Assembly (NCBI RefSeq): GCF_900113525.1
Contig: NZ_FOPP01000012.1
Span: 1-64,000, forward strand
Origin: Pedobacter insulae
GTDB taxonomy: Bacteria; Bacteroidota; Bacteroidia; Sphingobacteriales; Sphingobacteriaceae
Reading direction: 5' to 3'
Length of the DNA stretch: 64,000 bases
The position numbers and the translations under genes were made by a program. Below are positions 63,678-64,000 of this stretch, piece by piece. Below the pieces are notes generated by a model. That model saw only the letters and a list, made by a program, of their open reading frames with translations, made no database searches and was not told where the DNA came from. Numbering within the stretch: position 1 is the first letter of the stretch; the number at the start of each line of letters is the position of its first letter.

Positions 63678-63749
63678 TAATTTTGGTTTGGTTGGACATA
63701 TTAAATCCGTGATGCTTGGTTGAAGCAATTGATTTATGAAAACTTACCT

Positions 63750-63784
63750 ACGGGGGATGGTCTCAACATCGCCCGTTCTTTTTT
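63750..63784. other. Stem-loop between fecR and susC (second locus)
   Basis: ACGGGGGATG (63750-63759) pairs with CATCGCCCGT (63767-63776), ten positions with one G.G mismatch and a 7-nt loop, with TTCTTTTTT following on the plus strand. It stands just after the fecR stop on the minus strand, the same place and polarity as 7024-7054. Confidence 0.5.
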
Positions 63785-64000
63785 ACTTTTTAGTCGACTT
63801 TTCTACGATAATGCTCCTTTCTTTAATGGTAAACTTTAAATTTGATGTGATCTGGATCGCATCTAGTGTATTTTGTATAGGTTCTGATTGATCTGCCCTA
63901 CCGGTGAAGTGCAAGTGTTTAAGCTTTTCGTCTTTAAAGACTATTTCATAGTCATACAGTCTTCCTAATTCTTCCATTAAGTTTGCCATTTCAGTATTCT
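63783..64000 (-). CDS. FecR-family anti-sigma factor, C-terminal fragment (continues beyond the window)
   Basis: The open frame runs to the window edge without a start and gives the last 71 residues of a FecR protein. ANLMEELGRLYDYEIVFKDEKL followed by an FTGRADQSEPIQNTL block matches the DUF4974-type C-terminal domain that pairs with the STN domain of SusC; the first FecR of the window has IMRMVSRWYDVEVEY at the same place. An internal ATG at 63989 is not the start. The sigma gene should lie right of the window. Confidence 0.85.
   Translation of the reverse strand, partial: NTEMANLMEELGRLYDYEIVFKDEKLKHLHFTGRADQSEPIQNTLDAIQITSNLKFTIKERSIIVEKSTKK

Overview
The window is chromosomal DNA of a Bacteroidota bacterium, most likely a Sphingobacteriaceae member close to Pedobacter. 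The signs are three SusC/SusD outer-membrane pairs, an ECF sigma/FecR-type anti-sigma cassette and the end of a second FecR gene, many lipoproteins with the Cys close to a short hydrophobic leader, several TAnnTTTG (-7) promoter elements and low-to-moderate GC. Nearly everything between 10 kb and 42 kb is on the minus strand.

Layout, left to right. (1) 1-312 is the 5' part of a minus-strand group II intron (group IIC-like), inserted just after a stem-loop. (2) 370-8913, minus: an ECF sigma factor, its FecR anti-sigma factor, an STN-domain SusC, a SusD and a thioredoxin-fold lipid/periplasmic protein lacking its second active-site Cys. This is a cell-surface-signalling nutrient uptake locus of unknown substrate. 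(3) 9084-13457: a membrane-anchored XRE regulator and four housekeeping genes (inositol-monophosphatase family, lgt, mtaB, ubiX), followed by a palindrome-rich spacer with a candidate small RNA. (4) 13756-43062: a complete pectin/homogalacturonan utilisation locus. Surface genes are susC, susD, a DUF5123/DUF4957-type lipoprotein, two CE12 acetylesterases, two CE8 pectin methylesterases, a GH43, a GH28, a GH105 and a PL10 pectate lyase. The cytoplasmic genes take galacturonate (uxaC, uxaB, uxaA) and unsaturated uronate (kduI plus an SDR) to 2-keto-3-deoxygluconate, then kdgK and eda give pyruvate and glyceraldehyde-3-phosphate, with a hexuronate MFS importer and a GapN-like dehydrogenase in the same operon. 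A divergent LacI-family gene sits at the susC end. Three promoters (before susC, GH28 and uxaB) share an almost identical motif (GCAATCGTT core) placed 51-52 bp from a TAGAMTTG -7 element, so the locus appears to be three co-regulated transcription units.

(5) 43078-50380: an NTF2-like secreted protein, a single-domain response regulator, a compact four-gene acyl-carrier-protein module (dehydratase, ketosynthase, ACP, phosphopantetheinyl transferase), a cold-shock protein with an excellent promoter and terminator, a TPR/LuxR-type membrane regulator and an AraC regulator. (6) 50452-64000, minus: the end of a FecR gene, a second STN-SusC, SusD, a DUF4843-type lipoprotein, a PKD-like lipoprotein, and three TlpA-type thioredoxins around an S46 dipeptidyl-peptidase. 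The composition suggests peptide or protein scavenging.

No tRNA, rRNA, CRISPR array, prophage or insertion sequence was seen. The best leads are the shared pectin operator, the self-contained acyl-ACP module, the S46/TlpA SusCD locus and the candidate small RNA near 13.6 kb.
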